A DNA stretch of 64,000 bases from Amphiura filiformis (Eukaryota > Echinodermata > Ophiuroidea > Amphilepidida > Amphiuridae): NCBI RefSeq assembly GCF_039555335.1, contig NC_092628.1:57027547-57091546 (forward strand), in the 5' to 3' direction. The first letter of the stretch is position 1, and every line of letters begins with the position of its first letter. The translations under genes were made by a program, and so were the position numbers. The notes under the pieces were generated by a model. That model searched no databases and was not told where the DNA came from. It saw nothing but the letters and a program-made list of their open reading frames with translations. Below, piece by piece: positions 22,101-32,229 of the stretch.

Positions 22101-24931
22101 TACATGTTATCAACACTCATGATGGCGTGGGGTCGTCTACTGCCTGATAGATAGCACCCAAAATCATGCGATTGTTCAATAAGATTATGTGTCTAGACCA
22201 ATCCAACTGACTTAAAGAATTGTTGTTATTGTCTGTTTTGTGCTTTTGGTTGCTTGTCAAGGCTACCAAGAACTGGATTTCACTGATACCAAGTGATAGA
22301 GACACATTCTCCAAGCACAAGTTAGTTGCGCATATAAATTCTTTTACAGTTGGAAATGTAGGGAGAAAAGATCACATTTTGCTTGTCATATGTACCCCTT
22401 TCCATTTAAAATATATGAAGACCACCTACATGAGAGGTTGTTTTCTAGATTTCCTGTCTACAAGCAGTAATGGCAGCATCCAGTGCCAGTATTAACACAT
22501 TTACTAATTTAAACCTTTTAATATTTGATATACCTACTGGAAAGGAGAGAGAGTAACTATTTCCATTGATGTTGTTTGTTTTCTCTCTGGACAGCTTCTT
22601 CAAGTATGGAGACATTGAATGTATCAGGCAATATGTACACAGCTAACTCCCATACAGGACTGGTAGAGCTGCTACGAGATGGACGTCTCATCAGCTTGAA
22701 CATTGCCAACTGCAAATTCAGTCTGCATGGTGAGTGTACAGATTACTCTTTTATATGAATCTGTAACTTTATCCCAATACTGTTTCTTCTTTCAAATATG
22801 GAAGGGATCAAATGTAAGCAATCACTGTAAAGCACCATGTGAAACCTAGTGTAAATGTGCATAGAACCGTATCACAGAAAATATCATTACTGAATCTATT
22901 TTGATGAAGTTGTTGACACAATTTAGTGTATAAACTGTGTAAATGATAAAACTATTATGGTTGTCATCTATGTTGCTTGATCACATCATATGTGACTGTC
23001 CACCTGGGCTACAACAGCAGCAATGTCAAGCTTTACAATATATTGCAGGTCTCTGTTACCTGTTACCAAGGTACCGGTAATTAAAAAATTGATTGAGAAA
23101 TCTTTCATTGCAAGGTTCAATGGACCATGTCTCACAAACTTTGCCACTGTTTTGGCCCAAGTGTATATTGGACAGCCACATTTCTACAGGGATCTAAACT
23201 TCTCACGACATGATATGAATGATGGCAAGGAAACAGTCTCTGTTCAACCAGGACCTTCAGTTTGACAGGTGCTCTGCATCCTGAGCTTATAGTTGGATGA
23301 GGAAGAGCATGAGATAAATGGAAGCAAAAATGATGTGTACATTTGTGTTTTTTCCATTCTTTTTTATTATTCAGGATGGCAAGAGCATCTAGTCAATGAA
23401 TTTGTGAGTGCATTGAAGAATACAACTCATCTACAGCAATTGCAACTCTCAGGAAACCAATTCAGTAAGTATCCAATCAGACTATATGTAGAAGTAAGCA
23501 TTGGTGTAAGAAATCACCATAACTGATGAGAAATCTCTTAATTCTATTACTGCCGCAAGTGGTTGACTGTTAATTTCTTTTGCCACCTTTTATGCTATCA
23601 TATAATCAAAAACTAACAAGAATTTTATCACATGGTGCATTAATTCACCATTTGCATCTCAAAATGAGGTTCTACTAGCAAAGTGCATGTTATTTGTTTG
23701 TACGCCTGAGTGTTTGCTTGTATGCCTGAGTGTTTGTTTGTATGCCTGAGTGTTTGTTTGTACGCCTTTCATACCCATGCTTTGATTACCACATACACCA
23801 TGTGATAAAATTCTGCCATGCTGCAAGAAAAGTGTAAAAAGCTAAAATATCCTTTTGCACATGCATTTGCACGGAGAACCTTGTTTTGGTAGCATGAGGG
23901 CAGATCCATGCAAAAGATGTATAGAGTGCACTCTTTGTGAATACACAGTTAATGCTGCAACTTTATGCAATCTGTAAGATTCTGTATTGTTATAAAATGA
24001 AATAAATTATATTCATATTCATAATTGCAAGGTAATGACAAACACTAGCTGTGTAATTATCTTATAGACCAACATGTTGGTTTATTAAATTGTAATTAAT
24101 ACTGTAAATTAAACAGGAATCTTTTTGTGTTGCAGATGAGAATGATTTGAGAGTGCTTGCTCGCATCTTTGTAGAGCCCAGTGCAAAACCAAGGTCAAAA
24201 GGTCACAACCTTTGCCTAGATCTCAGGTAAGTCTAGAAATCAGACTTTTACCCCTTTGAAATGGATCAAACATGGTCAGAGTGAAATGGCAAAATTTGAT
24301 CCTTTCTTCATCACTGCCTCTACATGTGAAGTGAATTGAGTAAGGTGTACCAATGTTTTTATTCATAAACATAAAAATCTTTAAAATATTAAAATAATGG
24401 CGCATTGTTTTCTGCTGTAGATCAAAATAGTAGTACATTGTTTCTATCTTGACATTCCAAAAGTGCCATCATAACATAGTTCATAAACCTGTAACAAAAT
24501 TGAGGCTCACTATGTTATTAATACAACTTACTTTTATGTTGGAGTAACTGTTTCCCTCCACCACCCACGACCAATATTTGGCTTCAGTTTGAAAGTTATC
24601 AGGCCACCACTGATGGTTAGGTGTGGTGGTGCTTTTTGGTGAATCATTTGACCTAATATTTTCATACCTTGTTACTTTTCCTTCCTATAGCTTCAATCAT
24701 GCTCTCAGTCCACAAGCCATGATTAAGTTTGCCAATACACTGAGATCTTCTAGAAACACTCCCAATCACATGACCTTGGAGCATCTTCGTTTTCATGCCA
24801 GTAATGACGGGGTACAGAATCAGGAGTTGCTGCGTGAGCTGCGACTAGCCATACCATCTGTGGATCTGTGGTCTCTGCATAGTGCATCTGACTATGATAC
24901 ATTCATAGCTGAACAACAATCACAAATGTGA
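13050..24931 (+). CDS. LRRC41: LRRC41-like Elongin BC-box, leucine-rich repeat protein (12 exons)
   Basis: Predicted substrate-recognition subunit of a Cullin–Elongin B/C E3 ubiquitin ligase, by homology to vertebrate LRRC41 (MUF1). Coding exons: 13050–13161, 14232–14318, 14964–15170, 16507–16736, 18206–18803, 19499–19649, 20170–20294, 21747–21929, 22595–22729, 23375–23464, 24136–24226 and 24691–24931. Every junction is GT–AG and the phases chain without conflict, giving 2250 nt, or 749 residues plus TGA. Human LRRC41 is about 812. Residues 18–27 fit the BC-box consensus (Ser-Leu, then Cys23 and Ile27). A helix-rich N-terminal region spans 38–212, a variable linker with the acidic DLFDYCF patch (361–367) follows, and leucine-rich repeats run from about 412 to the end. 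The C-terminus (Trp, Ser, Asp-Tyr pattern) resembles vertebrate LRRC41. An acceptor sits 19 nt before the ATG, so a non-coding 5' exon is expected. The exon 5 donor is the least certain boundary. Confidence 0.88.
13577..14158. mobile_element. MITE in LRRC41-like intron 1
   Basis: Inverted ends GACATACACGAGGCAATT at 13577 and its complement ending at 14158. No transposase and no clear target duplication. Confidence 0.55.
14232..14318 (+). CDS. LRRC41: LRRC41-like coding exon 2 (Cullin-box region)
   Basis: Residues 38–67, phase 1 in and out. The Leu-Pro-Thr-Leu at 39–42 sits where vertebrate LRRC41 has the LPxP of a CUL5-type box, followed by LQKLLPVL, which aligns with vertebrate LQSILPLL. 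Confidence 0.85.
14565..14650. mobile_element. Fragment of the MITE family seen at 45034–45220
   Basis: Shares CTGAAATCCATACACCCC and the following CTATGGAAGACATGACCTT with the full element in the kinase gene. Only one arm is present here. Confidence 0.55.
14766..14785. repeat. (TG)n microsatellite
   Basis: Short TG dinucleotide run in LRRC41-like intron 2. Confidence 0.7.
14964..15170 (+). CDS. LRRC41: LRRC41-like coding exon 3
   Basis: Residues 67–136, phase 1 in and out. Rich in aromatic residues and Cys (FWYKYYTEAF, then CYC), matching the vertebrate segment after the Cullin box. Donor TCAT/GTAAGT is close to consensus. Confidence 0.85.
15415..15704. mobile_element. hAT-type MITE with intact 8-bp target duplication
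   Basis: Ends CAGGGTCTTAGCTAG and its complement CTAGCTAAGACCCTG. TTTGTGAG at 15407–15414 is repeated exactly at 15705–15712. An 8-bp duplication with CAG-starting ends is the hAT hallmark. No transposase. A second, older copy lies at 16047–16342 in the same intron. Confidence 0.82.
16047..16342. mobile_element. Second copy of the hAT-type MITE
   Basis: Same orientation and nearly the same length as 15415–15704, about 630 bp away. One terminal base pair is changed (GACACTG) and no target duplication remains, so it may be older or may have arisen by segment duplication. Confidence 0.78.
16507..16736 (+). CDS. LRRC41: LRRC41-like coding exon 4
   Basis: Residues 136–212, phase 1 in and 0 out. 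It ends in a helical stretch (ASVKELQIDHLQEKYTEQ). The open frame continues past the donor at 16737 but loses all similarity there, which supports the splice. Confidence 0.82.
16886..17573. mobile_element. Nested inverted repeats in LRRC41-like intron 4
   Basis: The outer pair TATACTTTGTTCAGCTTATA (16886) and its near complement end at 17573. An inner pair, AAAGTTTGTTTGGCTTATAT (17190) and its complement ending at 17419, is similar to the outer one, suggesting a related element inserted in, or expanded within, the first. Confidence 0.5.
18206..18803 (+). CDS. LRRC41: LRRC41-like coding exon 5 (linker)
   Basis: Residues 213–412, the longest exon. It starts with a hydrophobic helix (VGLLLTILLG), then polar, poorly conserved linker sequence, then the conserved acidic DLFDYCF at 361–367. 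The donor CAGG/GTATGC at 18803/18804 is chosen because it alone gives the phase 1 needed by exon 6. A better-looking site at 18920 gives phase 0, and the frame then meets a stop at 18994. Confidence 0.75.
19499..19649 (+). CDS. LRRC41: LRRC41-like coding exon 6
   Basis: Residues 412–462, start of the leucine-rich part (LSPEATNEIL, then LTHLIIEDN). Its 3' end and donor are repeated in tandem directly downstream; this first copy is used because it alone has an acceptor and a full frame. Confidence 0.83.
19595..19830 (+). repeat. Tandem copies of an exon 3' end plus splice donor
   Basis: The last part of exon 6 and the start of its intron are repeated. Copy 1 begins at about 19595, copy 2 is 93 bp further on, and a shortened copy 3 starts at about 19783. 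All three keep the exon-end words (TTGGAAACAT, then CAGAG/GTAAAT), so three identical donors sit in a row. Copies 2 and 3 lack their own acceptor. Confidence 0.85.
20170..20294 (+). CDS. LRRC41: LRRC41-like coding exon 7 (LRR)
   Basis: Residues 462–504, phase 2 in and 1 out. Contains a repeat core LHTLKVRTADLF matching vertebrate LRALHLSDLF. Acceptor is TTCTTAAG, donor GTAAGC. Confidence 0.85.
20784..20989. mobile_element. MITE in LRRC41-like intron 7
   Basis: Begins TACTGTAAAAATGG and ends with the near complement CCACCTTTACAGTA. Short and non-coding. Confidence 0.5.
21453..21672. mobile_element. MITE in LRRC41-like intron 7 (copy at 30554–30749)
   Basis: Ends TACCGTAAATGTTCGCCC and, at the right, GCCATTAGGCG followed by a TATGGTA end. 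The same sequence, diverged, is found at 30554–30749. Confidence 0.6.
21747..21929 (+). CDS. LRRC41: LRRC41-like coding exon 8 (LRR)
   Basis: Residues 504–565. Two leucine-rich repeat strands are clear, ILVLDLSHQSL and IAHLKLESCDL. Phase 1 in and out; donor AAAT/GTAAGT. Confidence 0.88.
22595..22729 (+). CDS. LRRC41: LRRC41-like coding exon 9 (LRR)
   Basis: Residues 565–610. Repeat strands METLNVSGN and LISLNIANC with a helical linker between. Phase 1 in and out. Confidence 0.88.
23375..23464 (+). CDS. LRRC41: LRRC41-like coding exon 10 (LRR)
   Basis: Residues 610–640. One full repeat ending LQQLQLSGNQF, which lines up with vertebrate LKGLRLPGNRL. Phase 1 in and out. Confidence 0.88.
23693..23770. 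repeat. 20-bp minisatellite, about 3.5 copies
   Basis: The unit TGTTTGTTTGTATGCCTGAG repeats with exact 20-bp spacing in LRRC41-like intron 10. Confidence 0.8.
24136..24226 (+). CDS. LRRC41: LRRC41-like coding exon 11 (LRR)
   Basis: Residues 640–670, ending LCLDLS, the strand completed by exon 12. Phase 1 in, 2 out. Confidence 0.88.
24691..24931 (+). CDS. LRRC41: LRRC41-like coding exon 12 and stop
   Basis: Residues 670–749 and TGA. It aligns well to the vertebrate C-terminus: ALSPQAMIKFANTL against the vertebrate IKPDGLLEFAKRL, then LEHLRF, then a final Trp-Ser...Asp-Tyr pattern. The acceptor is TTCCTATAG at 24690. Confidence 0.9.
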
Positions 24932-26351
24932 ACAGCCAGACCTCTAATAGGGAGCTCTATGGGAAAGTACAAGAGAAGATCAGACAGCTGTAGTAAGTCT
25001 GACGTCTAAATATAAATATATATATATATATCCTGTCAGATTTTTTATTATGATTCCCCTTGAGAAAACATGTGCAAATATGTTCCAAGTGATTTTAATG
25101 TTGTTTAATTGGCTCTTAACACTTGGATTTCATAACCATGGGCCATTGTATTGCAATCCTGCTTTGCTCCAATTCTAGTAAACATTTGTTTACAACATTT
25201 TACTTGTGCAAATGAAATGACAAGAGTTACTTGTGCAAATGAAATGACAAGAGTTTCAGAAAATATTTGCATACACCTCGCCATTATATTGTATTTGATT
25301 AATTTTGAGGCTTACTTGTTCAGTTGACGATTATGTAGGGTATCATGAAAGAAAAGCTCTTGATATTTTTGAACAGGTTTCTTGCAAAGGAATTCTGAAT
25401 ACATACATTAAAATCTTTTGTAATTTGGGTAAAATTTGAAATAGCCCCACAATATTAGGCACCTACTACCTTGGTTGTATAACACTGCTGTCACATGAAT
25501 GAGCAAATTTGAATAGAAATGCCTTTTATAGAGATAATAAATTATTTTTGTATTAAGAATCCTATTATTTTTTTTTTTTTTTTTTTGGTGATAGCCAGTT
25601 TTCATTTAAACAATTAAAGATCAGTCTCTTAGATGATTGAACACATAGAATCAAATTTGGTGCAATGCTGTCAAAAAGGAAAGTGTACTGTGTTTGTCAC
25701 ATAAAATCAATGTCTACTTTACTCAAGCAATATATTGAGATGTATTTTACGTTTTTGCACTATATAAGCGTGACTTGATAATAATAATAATAATAATGAT
25801 AATATATGTGAGATGTCTTTTACAGGCTGGGAAAATTGATATACATTTTTGATGACAATTACCATATTAAGACAACCACTCAATCCTTGAAAATGGCAAA
25901 TTTGATGAATAAATATACTAATATTAGGGATATGCACTGTCAATACATTTGCCACTATAACGGTTTCCCATTTACTGTTGTGTGCACTCACACATGTATT
26001 GTCAATGCAGACACAAATCAATGCCGTAAGTCACATGGTATGCAGTACTTCCATTGTCCCGATTTAAACCTAAAACAGGTTGTTTCAAGAAATTCCTGAT
26101 TCCACCAGAAAGCATTAACCAAACTCTCTCCTAATTGGTCAGTAAATAGAGAAGACTTTCCTTTATCAAGAGATCAACTTTTTTTAAAGAAAAATTTAAT
26201 GAGATAAGAACTACAACATGTTGAAGTGACGCCATTCTGTGCATCAGGTCTTGAAACACAATTATTGATTCAGACAAGCAAACTTACATACTCATAAAAT
26301 TGAACTATTTTTGAAGACCAAATGTGCAGGATGTTAAGAAATTAAAGAATG
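24932..26351. other. 3' flank of the LRRC41-like gene
   Basis: No further coding exon. An AATAAA at 25536–25541, followed by a long T-run at about 25567–25586, is a plausible poly(A) signal that would give a 3' UTR of about 600 nt. A 27-bp sequence (ACTTGTGCAAATGAAATGAC core) is duplicated in tandem at about 25202–25256. A short ATA run lies near 25780. Confidence 0.35.
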
Positions 26352-26356
26352 TTTAA

Positions 26357-27195
26357 GGTTGGTCTGAACCCTGGAATTATGGAAACTTTCGGGCCTCATA
26401 ACTTCTAAATTGTTGGTCTAAAGTATATAAAAGTATACATATTTAAAATTGGCAAAGACTTGATAAGTTCATCTGTGAGGTCAAATTTGGGCCAAAATGG
26501 CACTTTGGCCCAAAATCTAAAAATAACGGTTTTGGCCCACTTCTTTTTGTGCACCGTAACAAAAAAATTCTTGAGCCAAAAGTTTTTTGAAACTAATTTT
26601 TGAAAACTAGATCAAAATATCTAGGACCCGTTTTTTCATTTTTTTGAATTTTGACCAATTTCACCAAAAATATTTGAAATTTGTGCCAAAATCGGGCTTT
26701 TTTATGATTTTTTTGAAAAATCAGCATTTTTTGACCATTTTTGGTGCAAATTTCTCAAAGTTAGTCGAAATTTAAAAAATGAAAAAGCGGGTCCCAGATA
26801 TTTTGATCTAGTTTTAAAAATTAGTTTCAAAAAATTTTGGCCCAAGAATTTTTTGTTACGGTGCACAAAAAGAAGTGGGCCAAAAACCGTTATTTTTGGG
26901 ATTTTGGGCCAAAAGTGCCATTTTGGCCCAAATTTGACCTCTCAGATGAACTTATCAAGTCTTTGCCATTCTAAATATGTATATTAGTTTGTAAATTAAA
27001 TCTAATACTGGAACTAATTTTCAACTCACTTTGCTACGTTGCGTCCGAAAACATCGGACTTCGTCAGGCATCTGATCTGACTGGATGAATAATCTACACC
27101 AAGATCTAAATATGTATACTTTTATATACTTTAGACCAACAATTTAGAAGTTATGAGGCTCGAAAGTTTCCATAATTCCAGGGTTCAGACCAACC
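26357..27195. mobile_element. Large foldback element flanked by TTAA, with an inner insertion
   Basis: The arms of about 350 bp are near-perfect inverted copies: GGTTGGTCTGAACCCTGGAA at left against its complement at 27175–27195, continuing inward with GGGCCAAAATGGCACTTT-type sequence. TTAA is at 26353–26356 and 27196–27199. The right arm is broken by a foreign 122-bp insert at 26984–27105. It resembles the foldback at 843–1495 in architecture. No coding capacity. Confidence 0.78.
26984..27105 (-). mobile_element. 122-bp insertion with 13-bp target duplication and hammerhead-like core
   Basis: CTAAATATGTATA at 26971–26983 is repeated exactly at 27106–27118. Removing the insert restores the foldback arm. 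On the minus strand the insert contains CTGACGA, a 6-bp stem (GTCCGA/TCGGAC), then GCAAC. This resembles the CUGANGA–stem–GAAA core of hammerhead ribozymes, with one changed base. Such cores are known in Penelope-like and other small retroelements. Confidence 0.6.
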
Positions 27196-27734
27196 TTAAG
27201 CCTGCCAAAACCCATCTCAAATTATGCACTTTTGACCACCATGTGCATTTTAGATATGCTACCCATCATGGCTTCCATGCACACACAGTATATTGCTCAA
27301 TGTAGTAAAGATAACCTTTGTGTTGGAGCAAATTTCTCAAAATTGGTAGTGATTAATGTTACCAAACTTATGTCATGATGAAATATAATCATATTTGAAG
27401 ATAAAATGTGCTGAACTTAAAAGATTGAACAATGTTTAAGACTACCGCTATTCATTTGAAATAATGCACTTATTGTTCAGGATAGGAAGCTTCTTAGCCT
27501 TATATAAACTCCTCAACACAAGTAATCTATATCTCAGATTATTTGTGACATATTCATATCGTGTTGCAAATCAATGGATAGCTACATTATTTCCTTTTGC
27601 AATGACACCACATTTAAAACAATCACCCTTTTCACGGTTGAGTACACGTCTTCTGAATGTAGTGGGAACTCAAACAGAATGTGCCAAATTGACCATTATT
27701 CTGTGCTCAAACAACACTAGTCACAAACCTCAAT

Positions 27735-28046
27735 ACCGGGTGGAAAACCATACACAGCCACAACAGCCAAGCACCTCCTCCCATGCATGCTGCTCACCAA
27801 CCTGGTCACACGTTGCTGTAGAATGGCATTCCATTCTTCAACCAGGATTCGTTGCAGGTCATTCAATGTTGTTGCATTGGCTACTCTGGCACATACAGCA
27901 AGACCAAGCTGGTCTCGCTAGTATTCATCGGGTAGAGGCCTGGGCTGATGGCAGGCTATTCCATTCTCTCGGCTCCCATATTCTGTAGGTAGTCGTTGAC
28001 TACCCTGGCTCTGCGGGGGCAAGCGTTGTTATCTTGGAGGATTGCA
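27735..28046 (-). pseudogene. Tc1-like DDE transposase C-terminal fragment, dead
   Basis: Reading the minus strand from 28046 gives the Tc1-type QDN...RARVV block (second catalytic Asp), then a degenerate PGLYP block where intact Tc1 proteins have SPDLNPIE. The final catalytic Glu position is not preserved. A frameshift follows, and the tail EEWNAI...RLVSSM in another frame matches the usual Tc1 ending. In-frame stops confirm it is non-functional. The plus-strand open frame over this region is only the antisense shadow. Confidence 0.72.
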
Positions 28047-28069
28047 TTGGGTCTCAGATTGTGAAAATA

Positions 28070-28494
28070 TGTGACGTGTCATGTCAAAAGGAGGCACTTT
28101 TGGGCAGGATCGTAAATGGAGAAATAGCCAAAAAGCTGCCCGGGAGTGATTTTTTCACAATTTGGGTTTGTTGCGAATTTGTGATGTTATTAATGTTTAA
28201 AATATTGTCTGACAGTTTCAGACCGGAATATAAACTGGCATCTTGTATTTTTTGAGACATTTTTCAAGGTGATTCCTACTCTCAACATTGCCAATAATAT
28301 TTTTGTTTTTTTTTTTCTCAATTTCCAATTTTATAATACCATAACTTCGGAACAAAATATCTTCGCTTAGGAATGTCCGATTTCATTGGGAAAAACGACG
28401 TTGTGGAGCAAAATATCTCTATATTTAATATATGTAAAAACATCAAAGTTGATAACCTGCCCAAAAGTGTCTCCTTTTGACATGACACGTCACA
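28070..28494. mobile_element. MITE with TA target duplication, nested in the Tc1 remnant
   Basis: Ends TGTGACGTGTCATGTCAAAA and its complement are nearly identical over about 40 bp (including CACTTTTGGGCAGG), with TA at 28068–28069 and 28495–28496. It inserted after the Tc1 element. Confidence 0.75.
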
Positions 28495-28710
28495 TACAGG
28501 CTGAGTCAAAAAGAAGTAAACTCATGTTTGAGGGGCTGTAACTCGAGATCTGTAAGGCATCTGCTAAAAATGAAAATACCACTGGAAAGAGCAAATTCTA
28601 CACGTCTAAATTAAAAAAAGAATTGTTGCAATTGCTCACAGAAAACTAAAGTTATACTCATTTGAATACAACCACCCAACTTTCCAAACTTTTGTTGAGG
28701 AGTTTATATA

Positions 28711-30553
28711 AAATATGTCCCAGGTCTTATTAATAGGGCTTGAAATAAGTTCATACTTGCATAATTTTGAATATCATAAGGCCTGTATATTGTCCAACAT
28801 CTATATTGTCCAGTGTGTAAATGTAATAGACAAAAAATACAGCATATTCAGCAACAGGCAAATATATGTTCTTTGTGTGCACTGAGAAATCTTGCATATT
28901 CTTGATGGCCAACAGTTTCAATGCATGTTTTGGTGCACGTGCTTCATGGATTGATTGACCCTCATTTACAGATGAGGCTGGACTTGGCCTGTTAGTGATT
29001 GGTCTGTATTTTTTAATTTATGGTAATGTATGAAAACATCCTACATTCTTCAGTCCACATTGTACTGTCCAGTGAAATAATAATGTATGCAATTTAATGT
29101 GCTGGAACCGGCATACGCAAAAAGTTTAACAATGCACTGGCTGTTATAAGACTAGCCAAGATACTTACCACTCAAAGAGTGCAGGCTGTGGTCTTTAAGA
29201 TTATAAGTTAATGTCTAGCAATACTCTCTGCCTAGCAATACTCATACATGTTCTGTTTAATTATCTGCAGGAATTCACTCTTTGTGTTAGCAAGCAAGTA
29301 AGCATTGCACGGATTTATTCAAATAATTATGCACTGTACAGTCCAGTGGAATAATTATGTATGCATTTTCATGTGCTGGAACATTCTAATAATTATAACA
29401 GATTATAATTTAAGTTTTATCAAAAAACAGGGGTGGATTTCTCTTAACAGTTGCAACACAACAAAATATTGTATGTACATAACTAAAACTTGAGATTCTG
29501 TCAACAACCTGTCCCTGGCTGCACAATTTGTTTCCTCACCTCATAATGGCATTTATTCTGTTACTGTACCCATTTAATTATGTGTGGTCTTTCGTACAGT
29601 ATCCATTTAAGATTGGGTATTAAATTGAGGAACAGGCAAGCTTTTTTACCAGTTTGAATTGCATGGTTCAGTGATAGAGGCATTCACCACATCAATCACT
29701 AAATTGTTGGTTCCTTTATATATTTTCATTTTTAAGGTAGGTAGGGTAATGTGTATAGGGTTAGGTTATAGAGGGACCGGGAAAACACCTGGGAAAGCAT
29801 AATTTTAAATAGGAGGATCAGTGTCACATTAAGATACGAAGTTGTGTTCCAGAGACAGGTTGTTGACGGAAGCTCAGTATGCAAATTGTACTGAAAAGCC
29901 CATAACGTCATAACTCTTGATACTGACAAATAAGATATATGAATTTTCTTTTGAGAAAAGGATTGAATCCTTAACTAAGAGGGCAGCATATCAATTAAAT
30001 AACAGTGTACTTATTGAGAATTTAGAGGGGTGGCATTGTACAGGGTTACCTGACAGAGCCATCTGATCCTCATCGTCTAACTCAAAATTACTTGTAACAT
30101 GATATTCACAGATAAATAGCTGTAGAGTTCAAATATGATCAGGGTTGTCCTAACAGGTCAAGAATTCTGGAAAGTTGCCGGTCTAATGACAAAGTTGATA
30201 GCTCAGACATTTTTATTGTTCACTACTGATATAAAATGGTTTCATACTGGTAACTCAACAGTGTACTTACCTACCCAGGCATGTGGGCAGGTATGGGGTT
30301 ACAGCCTTGCATATTATGATTTTAGCAAAATGCCAAATTACGGTTTACTATAAACCATCCATCTTTTGGTGATTCACCAAGTATGAGTAGGGCGGGGGTA
30401 CTTGATTCAAGATGGGGTACAGATGAACTGCCAGTAGGTAAAAAAGATCAATGCAGAAATAATTTTTCACTCTTAAAAATTCACTGTTGACAGAATAAAA
30501 CAATATCTGGGATTGTATGTGGATTCTATTTGGCAATATGCTGTGATCACGAA
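28711..30553. other. Intergenic sequence, no gene seen
   Basis: AT-rich, no exon chain or RNA gene recognised; some short words recur (for example TGTCCAGTG near 28808 and similar near 29060 and 29335), which may be remnants of repeats. Confidence 0.4.
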
Positions 30554-30749
30554 TACCATAAATGTTCACCTAATGGCACACATGGGCTCCTCTGCCTTGG
30601 GGTAAATTTCATGTACAAAAAGAGCTGCCTCTAAAAATCCCAACAAGAATTAAGGGTACATGCCCTTACTTGCTGGTGGGATTTTTTATGTCTAAAATTC
30701 CAGTTATGTCAAGCAAGCCCATAGCGCCATTAGGCAAACGTTTACGGTA
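30554..30749. mobile_element. Second copy of the MITE at 21453–21672
   Basis: Starts TACCATAAATGTTCACCTAA and ends with its near complement (GCCATTAGGCAAACGTTTACGGTA region). Internally matches CCTTGGGGTAAATTTCATGT of the first copy. Confidence 0.65.
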
Positions 30750-31122
30750 TTATAACCATTTGCAATATCAGCTCTGGCAGAACTATATTGGCACATTATG
30801 TAATTATTTTGTAGAGGAGATTCAAAGTTATTAGAAAAAGTTATCTTGAGCACATCCTCTGCATCAGAGGAGAAGGATTTGTGAAGTAAGGAATAATGCA
30901 TATGTGCAATCCTTAAGATTCTTTGTTTATAATATTTAATCATGTAAATCATATTAATAATTGCAACACAAAAACAAAAACATGTTGTATAATAATTTTA
31001 TTGACCACCATGTTGGTTTATGTTATTACAAATAAAACTTGTATACACAGTTAAAATTAATATATGAATCTTGTTGTTTATTATTATACCTCAACCACTT
31101 CTATCAATATATAAAATAGATA

Positions 31123-31462
31123 TACCATATTTCCTTGAATAAACGCCCCGGGGCATTGCATTTTCCAAACGGGGTGTTTATTTGAGGTCATTTTGAGAAC
31201 AATAATTCCTGTTAAAATCATTAAGTAAGCTTAAAACTTGCGCTGAAATGACTATGAACTAGAAACACAGACTTCTGGTTCACTTCCGGTTTTCCGACCA
31301 TGATTTTTGCTGATTATTGATGCTATTATCCACCATGTGAGCAAATTGGTAAGCTTACTACACAATAAAGCATGAAAATGTCGGCATTTTTTAAACATCT
31401 TGGTTGAAAAAAGTGGTGGGGGCATTTATTTGAGGGGGGCGACTATTCAAGGAAATACAGTA
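31123..31462. mobile_element. MITE with TTCCTTGAATAAACGCCCC-type ends
   Basis: Left end TACCATATTTCCTTGAATAA; right end is the near complement ending TTCAAGGAAATACAGTA. About 340 bp, non-coding. Confidence 0.62.
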
Positions 31463-31918
31463 TTTGCAAATATTTAAAAACGGAAGAAATGCTAAGCACG
31501 CCCACAATTCTTGGCATCTTTACTTTGCTTTCCAACATTTGTCGAGTTATAAACATGGTTTGCGAACAGTATTATTGGCATAATTTTTCTCTCACTCATC
31601 TCTCAACATACACACACACACTCGCGCTGAAAAAAATTAAAAATATAAATTGTGTTAATTAATATACATGTTAAACATAATTATTATGATACCATAGAAT
31701 TTCATCTACAAGCATATATGCCTATATCCGAGTTTTTTCTTGGAAAAAATATATAAAAAGCAGACACCCTCCACAAAAACAATACAATAGATTGGTCTTA
31801 CAAAAATACATGTTTGTACAGCCACCTATATCAGTAATATTTTTGCTCAAACTAAAAATAATGCTTGCCTTTCGTTACTCTCATATAAAAAAAACACCTC
31901 CTGTAGCAGCATATCGAG

Positions 31919-32229
31919 GGCTCAGAGCAAGAGTATCTTAACGCCAAAATTGCCATTTTGAGAAAAACCACGTTCTTGTAACTCTGTGGCGATAAGATTT
32001 TGTGGTGCCGAGTGCAAAAGCTAATGCAAACTCTATGGAACTCCACTGGAGGTAAGATGTTGCTCGGACACATTCGTTAGCCTAATTTTCAATTGTGTAC
32101 TGTTTGAATATATACCATGGTGGAGTCAAGATTTTGTGGCTGTCAAATGGATGGTGTTGCAAGCTACATTTTCATACCAAAATCTCATTTTTGCCAAGAG
32201 TTATATTGTTGCACTGAGCCCTCGATATA
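31919..32229. mobile_element. Short inverted-repeat element
   Basis: ATATCGAGGGCTCAG near 31919 and its complement CTGAGCCCTCGATAT near 32214–32229 enclose about 310 bp of non-coding sequence. A further partial match lies outside both arms. Confidence 0.5.

Larger units (their letters stand above)
27501..28710 (-). mobile_element. Tc1-like transposon remnant with nested MITE
   Basis: Inverted ends TATATAAACTCCTCAACA (27501–27518) and complement (28693–28710) suggest a TA target, as in Tc1/mariner. It encloses a broken transposase fragment on the minus strand (about 27735–28046) and a later insertion (28070–28494). Much of the transposase is missing. Confidence 0.62.

Noticed and set aside
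27464..27988. 174-residue plus-strand open frame
   Set aside because: It is antisense to the Tc1-like transposase fragment; the minus strand carries the recognisable motifs.
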